Assembly (NCBI RefSeq): GCF_000698145.1
Contig: NZ_BAXB01000027.1
Location: 1 to 47,613, forward strand
Direction: 5' to 3'
From: Geomicrobium sp. JCM 19039
GTDB lineage: Bacteria; Bacillota; Bacilli; Bacillales; Marinococcaceae
Length of the DNA: 47,613 nt
In this document: piece by piece, positions 9,243-17,859 of the stretch
How positions within the stretch are numbered: position 1 is the stretch's first letter
How the letters are laid out: each line of letters begins with the position of its first letter
Program-made: the position numbers and the translations under genes
The notes under the pieces: model-generated
Told to the model about the DNA's origin: nothing
What the model saw: the letters and a program-made list of their open reading frames with translations, nothing else
Database searches by the model: none

Positions 9243-10001
9243 ATGTCGAGATTGGAAGGGCTAGCCGCCATCGTTACGGGAGCAGCGAGCGGCATCGGGC
9301 TAGGGACTGCCAGATTGTTTGCAGAAGAAGGGGCAAATGTTGTTCTAGCCGATATTGACGAGCAGCTACTGAAACAGGAAGTAGACAATTTGCAAAGCGA
9401 AGGATTGTCCGTCACACGGTCCACGTTAGATGTGACAAAAAAAGAAGCGTGGGCACACGCGGTGCAGTATGCGCTTAATACGTATCATCAAATCGATATT
9501 TTGGTCAACAATGCCGGTATTCATCGCCCGGATAAGCTGTTGGACACAGAGCTAGACGTGTGGCATAACGTAATGGATACGAATGCGACGAGTGTATTTC
9601 TCGGGATGCAGCAGACGATTCCACATATGCAACAATTAGGAAAAGGGTCAATCATTAACATCGTTTCAGTGGCGGCATTGACCGGCAGTGGTGCAGCTGC
9701 TGGAAACGGGACAGCGTACAGTGCTTCAAAAGGAGCTGTCCGTGCGCTAACGACACACGCCGCCAACCACTTTGCCAAAGATCAGATTCGTGTGAATGCG
9801 ATTTTCCCAGGTCCTATAAAAACACCGATTATGGGAGAGCGCCAAAAAACGATCGCTGAACGGAATAAAGACGTTGTTCCTCTTCCACCTTACTACGGGG
9901 AAGCCCGAGATATTGCTTATGGTGCACTATATTTTGCTTCTGATGAGTCACGGTTTGTGACCGGAGATGAACTTGTGATTGACGGTGGTTCTGTTCGTTA
10001 A
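9243..10001 (+). CDS. Short-chain dehydrogenase/reductase (SDR)
   Basis: NAD(P)-dependent oxidoreductase of the classical SDR family, 252 residues. Visible are the cofactor motif TGAASGIG near residue 13, an acidic residue after beta-2 (LADID) favouring NAD, NNAG near residue 88, the catalytic Ser region SVAALTGSG, the Tyr-x-x-x-Lys motif YSASK, and a C-terminal VTGDELVIDGG. The substrate is unknown; glucose dehydrogenase or 3-oxoacyl reductase-like names would be guesses. It is co-transcribed with the fructokinase (15-base gap, GGAGGG site) and followed by a terminator, so a role in sugar or polyol oxidation is plausible. Confidence 0.88.
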   Translation: MSRLEGLAAIVTGAASGIGLGTARLFAEEGANVVLADIDEQLLKQEVDNLQSEGLSVTRSTLDVTKKEAWAHAVQYALNTYHQIDILVNNAGIHRPDKLLDTELDVWHNVMDTNATSVFLGMQQTIPHMQQLGKGSIINIVSVAALTGSGAAAGNGTAYSASKGAVRALTTHAANHFAKDQIRVNAIFPGPIKTPIMGERQKTIAERNKDVVPLPPYYGEARDIAYGALYFASDESRFVTGDELVIDGGSVR

Positions 10002-10002
10002 A

Positions 10003-10050
10003 AAAGAAGTCACTTTGCTACAACACTAGCGAAGTGGCTTGATTTTATTT
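10003..10050 (+). terminator. Terminator after the SDR gene
   Basis: AAGTCACTTTGCT pairs with AGCGAAGTGGCTT (two wobble pairs) around an 8-base loop, followed by GATTTTATTT. Its 3' part overlaps the next promoter's -35 box. Confidence 0.7.
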
Positions 10051-10066
10051 AGGGATATGCTACAAT
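10039..10066 (+). promoter_or_regulatory. Promoter of the alcohol dehydrogenase gene
   Basis: TTGATT (10039-10044) and TACAAT (10061-10066) with a 16-base spacer. Confidence 0.55.
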
Positions 10067-10098
10067 GTTAAAATATTGATTTTTCAAACAATTAATAA

Positions 10099-10114
10099 TT
10101 GAAAGCGCTTTACA
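10099..10114 (+). promoter_or_regulatory. cre-like palindrome before the alcohol dehydrogenase
   Basis: TTGAAAGCGCTTTACA contains the perfect palindrome AAAGCGCTTT, but it has one extra base before the final CA compared with the CcpA consensus. It sits 20 bases before the gene start and about 30 bases downstream of the -10 box, where a bound repressor would block transcription. The assignment is weak. Confidence 0.3.
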
Positions 10115-10134
10115 AAGTAGTGAGGAGGAAAAGT

Positions 10135-11325
10135 ATGCACACGATGCAGTTTCCAAAGGAACTTGTGTATGGCCAGGACTCGTTACAACAAGTAGGGCTT
10201 TTATCTAAGAAACTAGGAAATCGCGCATTGATCATTAGTGATGAAGTCATGAGAGAGTTAGGTGTCGTCGCTGAAGTTTCAGAATTATTATACGATCAAA
10301 ACGTAGACTCGGTTGTGTATCTTGGGATTGTTGGTGAGCCTAAAGATACGTATGTGACAGATGCCTTACAACTTATTCGACAGCAACAGTGTGACCATAT
10401 CGTTGCGGTTGGTGGGGGCAGTTGCATTGATACGGCGAAAGCTGCAGCTGTTGTGCATACGAACGGTGGTCAAATTCGTGACTATATGAATCAAGCGAAA
10501 ATGGCTGTAGAGCCTGGACTTCCTTTGATTGCTGTTCCTACGACTGGGGGAACAGGTTCGGAAGTGACCGATGCTACGGTCATTACCGATGTTTCCGATG
10601 AAATGAAAATGATGATTAAGCAACCGGCATTTATGCCAGAAGTTGCGATCGTCGATCCGCGCCTAACGCTCACGACCTCTCCAGAGATTACAGCAGCAGT
10701 GGGTATTGATTCAGTTACGCATGCACTTGAAGCCTATTTATCAAAAGATGCCCATCCGTTTACTGATCAACTAGCCGTAAATGCATTATCGCTTTTGTTA
10801 GATAACCTTCGGGACGTCTATCACCACGGCGACCGTTATGAAGCGCGCCATCAGGTGATGTATGCAGCGATGCTTGCAGGTATGGCATTCTCCAACGCTT
10901 CTCTTTGTCTTGTGCACGGCATGTCTAGACCGATTGGCGCGAAATTCCATGTTCCTCACGGCATTTCAAATGCGATGTTACTTCCAGTTGTAGTAGAATA
11001 TACGATGCCAGCGTGTGAACAACGACTATATGAGCTTGCCTGTAAGGTTAGTCCAGAAAGAAACAGCCTATCCCAAACAGATGGGGCGAAAGCACTCGTG
11101 AAAGATCTGTTGCGGTTATGCCAAGATTTAAATATCGGAAATTTTCAATCATACGGAATTTCTGAAGAAGATTACATGGGAGTGAGGGAGAGGATGGCAG
11201 AAGAAGCGCTATTGAGTGGCAGTCCAGGCAATAACCCGAGAGTTCCAGATAAAAAGGAAATCGTCACCCTCTACGAGCGAGCGTATGCTTATCAATACTT
11301 TGCATTGGAAGAAATAAACCGCTGA
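10135..11325 (+). CDS. Iron-containing alcohol dehydrogenase
   Basis: Group III metal-dependent alcohol dehydrogenase of 396 residues, catalysing NAD(P)-linked interconversion of alcohols or diols and aldehydes. The nucleotide loop VGGGSCIDTAKA is visible. The metal site is AVGIDSVTHALEAY (Asp and His) followed by CLVHGMSRPIGAKFHVPHGISNAM (two His). The start is the ATG at 10135, six bases after AGGAGG; the longer frame from 10099 begins inside the upstream palindrome. It is monocistronic, with its own promoter and a strong terminator whose stem contains the stop codon. The physiological substrate is not evident. Confidence 0.92.
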   Translation: MHTMQFPKELVYGQDSLQQVGLLSKKLGNRALIISDEVMRELGVVAEVSELLYDQNVDSVVYLGIVGEPKDTYVTDALQLIRQQQCDHIVAVGGGSCIDTAKAAAVVHTNGGQIRDYMNQAKMAVEPGLPLIAVPTTGGTGSEVTDATVITDVSDEMKMMIKQPAFMPEVAIVDPRLTLTTSPEITAAVGIDSVTHALEAYLSKDAHPFTDQLAVNALSLLLDNLRDVYHHGDRYEARHQVMYAAMLAGMAFSNASLCLVHGMSRPIGAKFHVPHGISNAMLLPVVVEYTMPACEQRLYELACKVSPERNSLSQTDGAKALVKDLLRLCQDLNIGNFQSYGISEEDYMGVRERMAEEALLSGSPGNNPRVPDKKEIVTLYERAYAYQYFALEEINR

Positions 11326-11350
11326 AGCCATTTGGCTTCAGCGGTTTATA
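11316..11350. terminator. Perfect 14-bp terminator stem
   Basis: AAACCGCTGAAGCC and its exact complement flank the loop ATTT at 11330-11333. It lies between the convergent alcohol dehydrogenase and wall-hydrolase genes and can serve both strands. Confidence 0.88.
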
Positions 11351-11367
11351 TTACATTGAGCGATAAC

Positions 11368-12117
11368 CTAAGAAATGGTTTGGTAGTAGTTACTACTCAA
11401 GTTGTCTATACGAACTCCGCTAGAGCTTGCGTGAATAAATTCGTTGCCGCCAATGTAGATACCGGCATGTGTTGCCGTGTTAGACGTGTTATACGTTCCT
11501 TGGAAAAACACGAGGTCTCCAACAGCTGGAGCGGACACTGGCGTGCCTGCGTCATAGATCGCTTGTGTTGTTCTAGGTAATGATTGACCGTTTTGCGCGA
11601 ATACGTAGTTTAAAAACCCACTACAATCAAATCCAGCTGGCGTCGTTCCGCCCCAAGAGTATGGAGTTCCTATTAACCCTTGTGCCGTGCCAATGACACC
11701 TGATGTACTCGATTCGGTTGAAGTAGACGTTTCCGTTGACACACTTTTCACTTCTGAACGACCTGTCAGCGCTTGGAACGTATTTGGCCCTGCAATGCCG
11801 TCGACAGAAAGACCTTGTGCTTGTTGGAAGCTCCGAACCGCTTCTTCAGTAATCGGTCCAAAAATACCATCGGCGTTTACGTGAGAATGACCGGAGTCTT
11901 GTAAAGCAGACTGAAGGTCTACTACTGATTGTCCACGATCTCCAATTTGGACAATGCCTGTAGCGCTCGCTTCCACAGCTACAGTTTCAACGGCTGCCGT
12001 GTCTCCTGCAGGAGCAGAAGCAGAAGCCGTTTCAGTGAACATAGAAGGTGAAAAAGCGAACAAACTAGCAGCAAAGCTAGTCGTAACGACAAATTTTGTT
12101 AGACGAGTATAACGCAT
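11368..12117 (-). CDS. Secreted NlpC/P60 peptidoglycan hydrolase with PG-binding domain
   Basis: Exported cell-wall endopeptidase of 249 residues, predicted to cut the stem peptide of peptidoglycan. An N-terminal signal peptide (MRYTRLTKFVVTTSFAASLF..., cleavage near ASASA) is followed by a PG_binding_1 domain (about 60-115, VVDLQSALQDSGHSHVNADG...), a Ser/Thr-rich linker (about 120-140), and a C-terminal NlpC/P60 domain with catalytic Cys (FDCSGF), His (THAGIYIGG) and a third polar residue near FIHASS. The architecture resembles Bacillus LytE/CwlO-type enzymes but with a PG_binding_1 anchor in place of LysM. AAAGGATG precedes the ATG at 12117. Confidence 0.9.
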   Translation of the reverse strand: MRYTRLTKFVVTTSFAASLFAFSPSMFTETASASAPAGDTAAVETVAVEASATGIVQIGDRGQSVVDLQSALQDSGHSHVNADGIFGPITEEAVRSFQQAQGLSVDGIAGPNTFQALTGRSEVKSVSTETSTSTESSTSGVIGTAQGLIGTPYSWGGTTPAGFDCSGFLNYVFAQNGQSLPRTTQAIYDAGTPVSAPAVGDLVFFQGTYNTSNTATHAGIYIGGNEFIHASSSGVRIDNLSSNYYQTIS

Positions 12118-12256
12118 GAATTAAACATCCTTTTTCTATGTATTTCCGTGACGAGGTAAATAAGCAACACCCTCATCATAAGGAAGATAGATTGCGAAAG
12201 AATGTCGGTTTCATGACATACGGATTACAATAATATTCCAATTTTAGTCAAAATAT

Positions 12257-12282
12257 GACACAAAGTGACATTACTTTGTGCC
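12257..12282 (-). terminator. Hairpin after rbsK
   Basis: On the minus strand GGCACAAAGT and ACTTTGTGTC flank a six-base loop, followed by ATATTTT. The stem overlaps the rbsK stop codon. Confidence 0.5.
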
Positions 12283-13146
12283 TAGTCGCTCCCAAACCTG
12301 CGTGGCTGTTGGCATTCCTGCTTGCGCTCCGGTCTTTTCAATCGATAACGAGGCGGCAGCGTTCGCAAACGCGATACACTCTCGTAATGTCTGTTCAGTG
12401 TTTAGTGCAACAGCAAAGGCACCATTAAACGTATCACCTGCACCCGTACTATCCACCCCGTTTGTTCGGAAGCTAGACACGATAATCCGTTCGTTTCCAT
12501 CGTGATACATTGCCCCATCTTTTCCCTTTGTGACGATGAGTTTATTCGGGTATTTTTCAACAGCTTCCTCAGCCGTTAGATCAAACAACGCTTTGCATTC
12601 CAACTCATTTGGCGTTAAATAATCAACACAATCAATCATCTTTTCGGACAGTCGTTGTGCTGGGGCAGGGTTTAAAATCGTCGTCGTCTTTTCTTCCCAA
12701 GCAACACGTACGACTTCTTCAACGAAAGGGAGAGGAACTTCAAGCTGAAGAAGGAGAGTCGTAGCGTTTTTAATCACACTTCGATAAGCTTCAGCGTCAG
12801 TTGCCGCCCAAGTAAAATTCGCTCCTGGGGCGACAATGATCGAATTGTCATTGTTTTGGACGGTAATCGACGCGATGCCTGTATGTTCTTCAACAGCACG
12901 AACGTTGTCCACGTTTACAAATTCTTGATGCAATTGTTCATATAAAGCGCGGCCGAACTCATCTTTGCCGATGCGTGCGACGAGTTGAACGTGTTCGCCA
13001 AGTCGTGCAACGGCTGTTGCTTGATTGGCCCCTTTTCCGCCAGGAGAGGTGGCGAACCGTTCGCCTAGAACGGTCTCGCCAATTGCGGGTTGTTGCTTTG
13101 TAGACGTAATCAAATCCATATTCACACTGCCAATAACGGTAATCAT
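12271..13146 (-). CDS. rbsK: Ribokinase
   Basis: PfkB-family kinase of 291 residues that phosphorylates ribose to ribose-5-phosphate. The N-terminal VIGSVNMDLI, the sugar-binding GGKGANQATAVARLG and the C-terminal catalytic TNGVDSTGAGDTFNGAF (Asp base and anion hole) are intact. It stands alone, without rbsR or the rbs transporter next to it, so it may act on ribose produced by nucleoside breakdown. The start at 13146 follows AAGGGGT. The gene is divergent from the lipoprotein gene at 13223. Confidence 0.92.
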   Translation of the reverse strand: MITVIGSVNMDLITSTKQQPAIGETVLGERFATSPGGKGANQATAVARLGEHVQLVARIGKDEFGRALYEQLHQEFVNVDNVRAVEEHTGIASITVQNNDNSIIVAPGANFTWAATDAEAYRSVIKNATTLLLQLEVPLPFVEEVVRVAWEEKTTTILNPAPAQRLSEKMIDCVDYLTPNELECKALFDLTAEEAVEKYPNKLIVTKGKDGAMYHDGNERIIVSSFRTNGVDSTGAGDTFNGAFAVALNTEQTLRECIAFANAAASLSIEKTGAQAGMPTATQVWERLGTK

Positions 13147-13222
13147 TATCCGTACCCCTTTTGAATGTTAAAGTCATGATTCCTTCTTTACCTGAATAGA
13201 AGAGAGTAGAGGAGTGGATCAT

Positions 13223-13828
13223 TTGAAGAGATTCAGTTTTTTGTTTGTCTTACTCATACTTACGAGCTGTTCTTTTTCCTCACAAGCGGTTCGTGTGACA
13301 GAAAGAGATGTGATTGATTTTGAACAGCTCAACTTTTCGATGTATTTACCGACCGATGCGGTTACATTAAAATATGAAATGCACTATGAAGGGTCCAATG
13401 ATCGAACGTTGAAAGAACGTAAAATCGAGCCGACAACAAGTATGCATTATACAATTACACAATCTGTGAATCAAGAAATGACGAGTCGCGGACAGTATGA
13501 ATTGACGAAAGACTCGCTGCAAGGCAAGCGAACATTAAGGTCCGAAAAGGATGCTCCGCACACGTTACTTAAGTCTGAACCATGGGAAGATGAATTTTTT
13601 ACATTTGAAGTAGACAAACATTTTTATGAAGTGAACATAAAAAACCAAAACTACGAAAAGTGTGTTGCCCAAGTACAGTCCAACGATACACATGTTGAAG
13701 TAGGCAGAACCTATTTCTGTCCAGGAGTCGGAGAAGTGTTCAGTGAAGTGAGATTAGAAGAATCCAAACCTAATTATATTACAGAGCTAGTTGATGTCGT
13801 GAGTTTTGGAGCGGAGAAAGGCAAGTAG
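13223..13828 (+). CDS. Small lipoprotein of unknown function
   Basis: A 201-residue predicted lipoprotein: the N-terminus MKRFSFLFVLLILTSC has a hydrophobic core and an LTSC lipobox with the lipidated Cys near residue 16. The mature part is polar and beta-rich; it has two further Cys (KCVAQ, YFCPG) that could form a disulfide outside the cell. I do not recognise the family. The start was placed at the TTG at 13223, 8 bases after AGAGGAG; the GTG at 13214 abuts the ribosome site. It is divergent from rbsK and precedes the repeat block. Confidence 0.72.
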   Translation: MKRFSFLFVLLILTSCSFSSQAVRVTERDVIDFEQLNFSMYLPTDAVTLKYEMHYEGSNDRTLKERKIEPTTSMHYTITQSVNQEMTSRGQYELTKDSLQGKRTLRSEKDAPHTLLKSEPWEDEFFTFEVDKHFYEVNIKNQNYEKCVAQVQSNDTHVEVGRTYFCPGVGEVFSEVRLEESKPNYITELVDVVSFGAEKGK

Positions 13829-14310
13829 ATGGTGAAGGTAGTAGGGTGGGGCGTCCAGAGTGAGGGAAATGGACGTGTGATAAACGTTAAATTTTTCTGA
13901 ATGGGACTGTCTTTCTAAGGGAGGCAAAACCAGTTGAAGTTCTCTCGGGTTTAACAATACCATTTTGTAAAACGTTTGTTTTCTATCTATAGATGATAAT
14001 CGGGGATATGAGGGAATCTTATAACTGTTTTTTTAGCTGTTTCCAAAGTGCCTTGATTGCGAACCTAATCACCCACCCGTGCCCGGTTTGGCTGCGCTTT
14101 GTTCCCAATCGATGGCCGTCTAATTCCAAACAGGCGTTTATGAAAACAGATCAAGCACTTTAATGAGAATAACCGACAATCTATTTCCAAAGACTTGGAC
14201 TATTCTCTCAAACACTTACACACTTTGCCTCACTCACGATGAGTGGGTCCAAAATCGTGAGAAATTCTGTAATCCAGCATATTTTAACAGTACTTAGTTG
14301 TTTTTAGCAC

Positions 14311-14421
14311 GATCTAGATCATGATTCTCCTATAAATTCCCAGAAATGAGCAGCCATCGCCACCGCAGGTGCTTAAAACTGTGAAAAAACGATCTAGATC
14401 ATCATGAAAACGATCTATATA
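14311..14421 (+). repeat. GATCTAGATC palindrome element, copy 1
   Basis: Perfect GATCTAGATC at 14311-14320 and 14391-14400, and a degenerate GATCTATATA at 14412, 21 bases after the second. The 70 bases between the first two are homologous to 38469-38537. Confidence 0.75.
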
Positions 14422-14688
14422 AGTTGAACGAAAGAAATTCACTGAATCGGATGACCGAGAAGGGTCTTTGCGGGTGAGTGCTTGCATATTGTCTGTTGAA
14501 ATTCATCTCGTTGCACTTCGACAACTTCGTTGCCGATCGTTGTTCGTCACTGCAAGGGTTGCGGGCAACACGAAAAACGTTTGCCGAAGGGTAAAAAGTC
14601 GTGACCGAGGCTCACTACTTGGCACAAGCATGTGATTGCCGGTCACGTATGTGACAATCCAGCCCTCAAACCGGGCACTTTCGGCACG

Positions 14689-14722
14689 CAACTGTCACAA
14701 ATCGCACGATTTGTGACAGTTG
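14689..14722. repeat. 16-bp inverted repeat inside copy B
   Basis: CAACTGTCACAAATCG and its exact complement are separated by CA. The copy C counterpart at 25412-25443 has different bases but still pairs, including T-to-G with A-to-C and A-to-T with T-to-A changes. Confidence 0.8.
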
Positions 14723-14845
14723 ACACCGTTTATGTGCGCATTCACGTTTAAAATCATGATTTTTCTTTCTCAAGTGTCACATTAATGAATATATGGGGCA
14801 TTTGGACTTCTTTCCACACACCGTAGCCAGGAGGCAGAAACGTGT

Positions 14846-14993
14846 ACCGATGTTGCCCTTGTACTCTGGAGTGTCAAGAAAACACGGTGGGCGTCTTTTG
14901 ACCACCGATGTTGCCCTTATGCTGTGGAGTGTAAAGAAAACACGGTGGCTGTCTTTTAGCCACCGATGTTGCCCTTGTACTCCGGAGTGCAAG
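14846..14993 (+). repeat. 58-bp tandem repeat, about 2.5 units
   Basis: Units begin with ACCGATGTTG at 14846, 14904 and 14962 (the last partial). Each contains a GGTGG...CCACC hairpin (e.g. GGTGGCT/AGCCACC) around its boundary. Confidence 0.85.
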
Positions 14994-15029
14994 CATCCTC
15001 CTGCAGTGGAAGGCAACAACAAACTGCGC

Positions 15030-15064
15030 AATTAGGAAAATGTTAAGTTCATTCTATATAGATC
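15030..15064 (+). repeat. AATTAGGAAAAT-CTATATAGATC core repeat
   Basis: A 35-base core also found at 91-125, 25749-25783, 25855-25889 and, inverted, 38027-38062. Confidence 0.85.
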
Positions 15065-15098
15065 GCAAAGTATCTGGAATAAACCATCGTTTTAACGC

Positions 15099-15129
15099 GA
15101 TCTAGATCGTTCCGGGAGTGATCTAGATT
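15099..15129 (+). repeat. GATCTAGATC palindrome pair, copy 2
   Basis: GATCTAGATC at 15099-15108 and GATCTAGATT at 15120-15129, exactly 21 bases apart, followed by a segment similar to that after the palindromes at 14311 and 38459 (CCAATCTCCTAAAAAAT). Confidence 0.75.
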
Positions 15130-15314
15130 GCCAATCTCCTAAAAAATCCCACACGATAAGCAAATCGCCGTTTGTGTGAGCAAACACCAATTCAACCGCT
15201 GTAGAGAGAGGTTGCACACTCAAACTTCTTCGTATGCTTGGATGTTTTGAGTTCTCGCTAGCATGGATTACCTAGCTAGATGCGAAAGCATGATCCTTCC
15301 ACCATTACGCACGT

Positions 15315-16487
15315 TTAATGGGCAGCTAAATAACGATACGCCCATTCAGTGAGCAGGGCACTGCCGAGTGGCAAGGCATCCTCGTCGATATTGAAATCGG
15401 GGGAATGAAGAGAAGCATCAATGTTTTTGCTTTTGTTGCCAACACCGAGGCGAAACATCGTGCCTGGAATTTGCTCGGTATAATATGAGAAATCTTCTCC
15501 GCCCATGGACGGTTTTCCGTAATGAAGCGCTCCAGAACCGAGCACATTCTCGACCGATTGTTCAAGGACCGGGATGAGCTGTGGGTCGTTGTATACGGAA
15601 GGAAACCCGCGTCGGTAATCCATCTCATATTGCGCGTCAAATGCTTCGGTGATTCCTTTAACAATTCTGTGCATTTCCGACTCAACGAGGTCACGGGCGG
15701 AAGGTTCTAACGTTCGCACGGTACCACCAAAGACGACTTCGTTCGGAATGACGTTGTCTGCAGAGCCTCCGTGAATACGGGTAATTGACAAGACAGCAGA
15801 GGACAATGGGTCGACATGCCGGCTAACAATTTGTTGTAGCGAAGAGATGACCTCTGCCGTTATCGTGATTGGGTCCGTTGCAAGGTAAGGGTGGGCGGCG
15901 TGTCCACCCTTACCAATAATCTTTACAGAAAATACATCGACAGCTCCGGAGCTAAGTCCTTTTGTAACCGATGCCGTACCAATCTCATTTTTGGCATACA
16001 CGTGTGTACCGGCAATCGCTTCAACTTTCGGGTTGTCGAGTGCCCCGTCTTGAATCATGCGCTCTGCCCCACGTAACCCTTCTTCTGCAGGTTGAAATAG
16101 CAACTTTACATTTCCGCGTTCAGGTGGCTCGTCTGCGAGAAGTTTCGCGGCCCCGAGCAACATTGCTGTATGCGCATCATGACCGCACATATGGGCGATG
16201 CCATCATGCTTAGAGCGATAGTCCAACTGCTCATTGGCTTCTTGCATCGGAAGTGCGTCCATGTCTGCGCGCAAGCCGACGGTCGGGCCGTTTGACTTTC
16301 CTGGAATGAATACAGTGAGCCCCGTCTTTGCAAGTCGCGTCGCGCTCAATCCAAACGATTGTAGCTGCTTCTCTACATAATTGCGCGTCTCAAACTCTTC
16401 AAAACCAAGCTCTGGATGTTGATGGAACTGTCTTCGCCACGTGATGAGTTCTCGTTTTATTGCTTCTGCGCGTGTACGTGTAGTCAT
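15315..16487 (-). CDS. M20 family amidohydrolase (N-acyl-L-amino acid hydrolase type)
   Basis: Di-metal hydrolase of 390 residues, of the family that removes acyl groups from N-acyl amino acids or amidated substrates. Family motifs are RQFHQHPELGFEE near residue 20, GLRADMDALPM, the metal-ligand segment AHMCGHDAHTAMLLGAA, FQPAEEG, KGGHAAHPYLATDP in the lid domain, and SMGGEDFSYY near the C-terminus. The start is the ATG at 16487, preceded by GGAGG inside the last codons of the upstream peptidase gene (1-base gap, likely translational coupling). It is the last gene of the seven-gene peptide operon. No signal peptide, so it acts on imported substrates. Confidence 0.9.
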   Translation of the reverse strand: MTTRTRAEAIKRELITWRRQFHQHPELGFEEFETRNYVEKQLQSFGLSATRLAKTGLTVFIPGKSNGPTVGLRADMDALPMQEANEQLDYRSKHDGIAHMCGHDAHTAMLLGAAKLLADEPPERGNVKLLFQPAEEGLRGAERMIQDGALDNPKVEAIAGTHVYAKNEIGTASVTKGLSSGAVDVFSVKIIGKGGHAAHPYLATDPITITAEVISSLQQIVSRHVDPLSSAVLSITRIHGGSADNVIPNEVVFGGTVRTLEPSARDLVESEMHRIVKGITEAFDAQYEMDYRRGFPSVYNDPQLIPVLEQSVENVLGSGALHYGKPSMGGEDFSYYTEQIPGTMFRLGVGNKSKNIDASLHSPDFNIDEDALPLGSALLTEWAYRYLAAH

Positions 16488-16488
16488 G

Positions 16489-17847
16489 TTATTCCTCCGG
16501 ATCGTTTGCGAATTCATGCACAATGGTTGCCATCATCTTAATGCCATCAATGTAGTCTTGGATGGCAATGTTCTCGTTTGGTGCATGATTTCTTGAGTTT
16601 TCATTGCCAACGCCGAGTGACACTGCTGGAATTCCTTGTTTTTGACAGATGTCATACATTGGACCGGTGCCTGGTGTGTTGCGAAGAACGACGGGTTTTT
16701 CACTGTATACTCGTTCGACATTGTTTACGATCGTTGAGACGAGTGGGTCACTCGGATCCGTCTTCGCAGGGTGGCATCCGGATAATTTCGTCACGTTGAT
16801 GTCAGAAAACCCATTTTTATTCAAATGATTCTTCAGCAAATCAAGAATTTCATTCGGATCTTGGTCACCAACGAGTCGAAAATCTAGCTTTACTTTTGCT
16901 TTAGACGGAAGAACCGTTTTTGAGCCTTCCCCGGTATACCCTGACTCGATACCACAGATTGTACATGTCGGTTGGAATAACAACTTTTCTTTCAAACTCA
17001 TACCAGATAAGCCTAGCAAGAAGCCGTCAAGGTCAAGAGCGGAGAGGGTAGCATCTTCTTCATAGTTCATGTCTTCGAGAATTTTCTTTTCAATCGGTGT
17101 TGGTGCATGCACACGGTCGTAAAAACCATCAATGAGGATTTCTTCTTGCGCATTTTTCAACGTGCTTAATGCCCATATTAATTTCCATGCTGGGTTCTCG
17201 ATAACTGCGGCATTTGCCGAATGTAAATCGGTGTTTGCCCCTGTTGCTTCTAGTTCTACGTAGAGCATCCCTTTCACACCTAGAGAGACTTGCAACTGCC
17301 CGTTCGGATTTTTGTAGCCGAATTCCCAAATGCAACCATCGGACGCAAGTTTGTCCGGATAACGATCCGCGAATTCTTCGAGATGAACACTCCCGATTTC
17401 TTCCTCACCTTCAAAGATGAATTTCACATTCACAGGCGGTTTGCCATACACGTTCGTGTAGGCATGTACCGCACAAATTCTCGCCATCAAATTTCCTTTG
17501 TTGTCAGCGACCCCTCGTGCATACATTTTGCCATCGCGAATATCTGCAGAGAAAGGATCACTTTCCCACAACTCAATGGGGTCTTCTGGTTGGACGTCGT
17601 AATGATTGTAGAAAGAGAGCGTCTTTTCTGCACCGGTGTCTAGTTCACCAAAAACGACGGGAAAGCCACTCGTCTCCAATTGTTCTGATACGGCACCTGT
17701 CTTCTTTCGTAAGTAATCTTCAACCATAGTAGCGGTCGTCTCCATCCCACGGTTTTGGGCAGCGACGCTCGGTTGCCTACATAAATCGCGTAACCATTCA
17801 ATGTACTCCTCACGATGATCGTCGATATACTGATACACTTCTTTCAT
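16489..17847 (-). CDS. M20/M25/M40 family dipeptidase
   Basis: Cytosolic di-zinc metallopeptidase of 452 residues, the length of the ArgE/DapE/CNDP-like dipeptidase branch. Metal and catalytic motifs are YNHYDVQP (His, Asp), RGVADNKGN (bridging Asp), FEGEEEIGS (catalytic and ligand Glu) and RNHAPNEN (C-terminal His). The dimerisation domain (about 180-360) carries LHSANAAVIENPAW. It sits 12 bases after the ATPase gene and overlaps translationally with the amidohydrolase, so it likely hydrolyses the dipeptides brought in by the transporter. Confidence 0.92.
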   Translation of the reverse strand: MKEVYQYIDDHREEYIEWLRDLCRQPSVAAQNRGMETTATMVEDYLRKKTGAVSEQLETSGFPVVFGELDTGAEKTLSFYNHYDVQPEDPIELWESDPFSADIRDGKMYARGVADNKGNLMARICAVHAYTNVYGKPPVNVKFIFEGEEEIGSVHLEEFADRYPDKLASDGCIWEFGYKNPNGQLQVSLGVKGMLYVELEATGANTDLHSANAAVIENPAWKLIWALSTLKNAQEEILIDGFYDRVHAPTPIEKKILEDMNYEEDATLSALDLDGFLLGLSGMSLKEKLLFQPTCTICGIESGYTGEGSKTVLPSKAKVKLDFRLVGDQDPNEILDLLKNHLNKNGFSDINVTKLSGCHPAKTDPSDPLVSTIVNNVERVYSEKPVVLRNTPGTGPMYDICQKQGIPAVSLGVGNENSRNHAPNENIAIQDYIDGIKMMATIVHEFANDPEE

Positions 17848-17859
17848 ATTATGAGCCTC

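Larger units (their letters stand above)
14080..15064 (+). repeat. Long interspersed repeat, copy B
   Basis: About 1 kb of gene-free sequence homologous, in the same orientation, to copy C at 25.11-25.78 kb and, at its 3' end, to copy A. Shared landmarks are TTCCAAACA...GTTTATG, ATAACCGACA, CTATATAAGTT...CACTGAA, the AACGTTTGCCG segment, GTCAC-GTAT-GTGAC, GCCC...GGGC, a long inverted repeat, GAATATATGGGGCATTTGG, the 58-bp tandem units and the AATTAGGAAAAT core. The rest of the 13829-15314 gap holds no supported gene. Confidence 0.8.

Noticed and set aside
14846..14993. Possible CRISPR array
   Set aside because: The 58-bp units are contiguous tandem repeats with no unique spacers, and no cas genes are present.
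14777..15035. Overlapping short open frames on both strands in the repeat block, with similar ones at 25388-25780
   Set aside because: They arise from the 58-bp units. 58 is not a multiple of three, so the frame changes from unit to unit; there is no ribosome site and pairing rather than codons is conserved.
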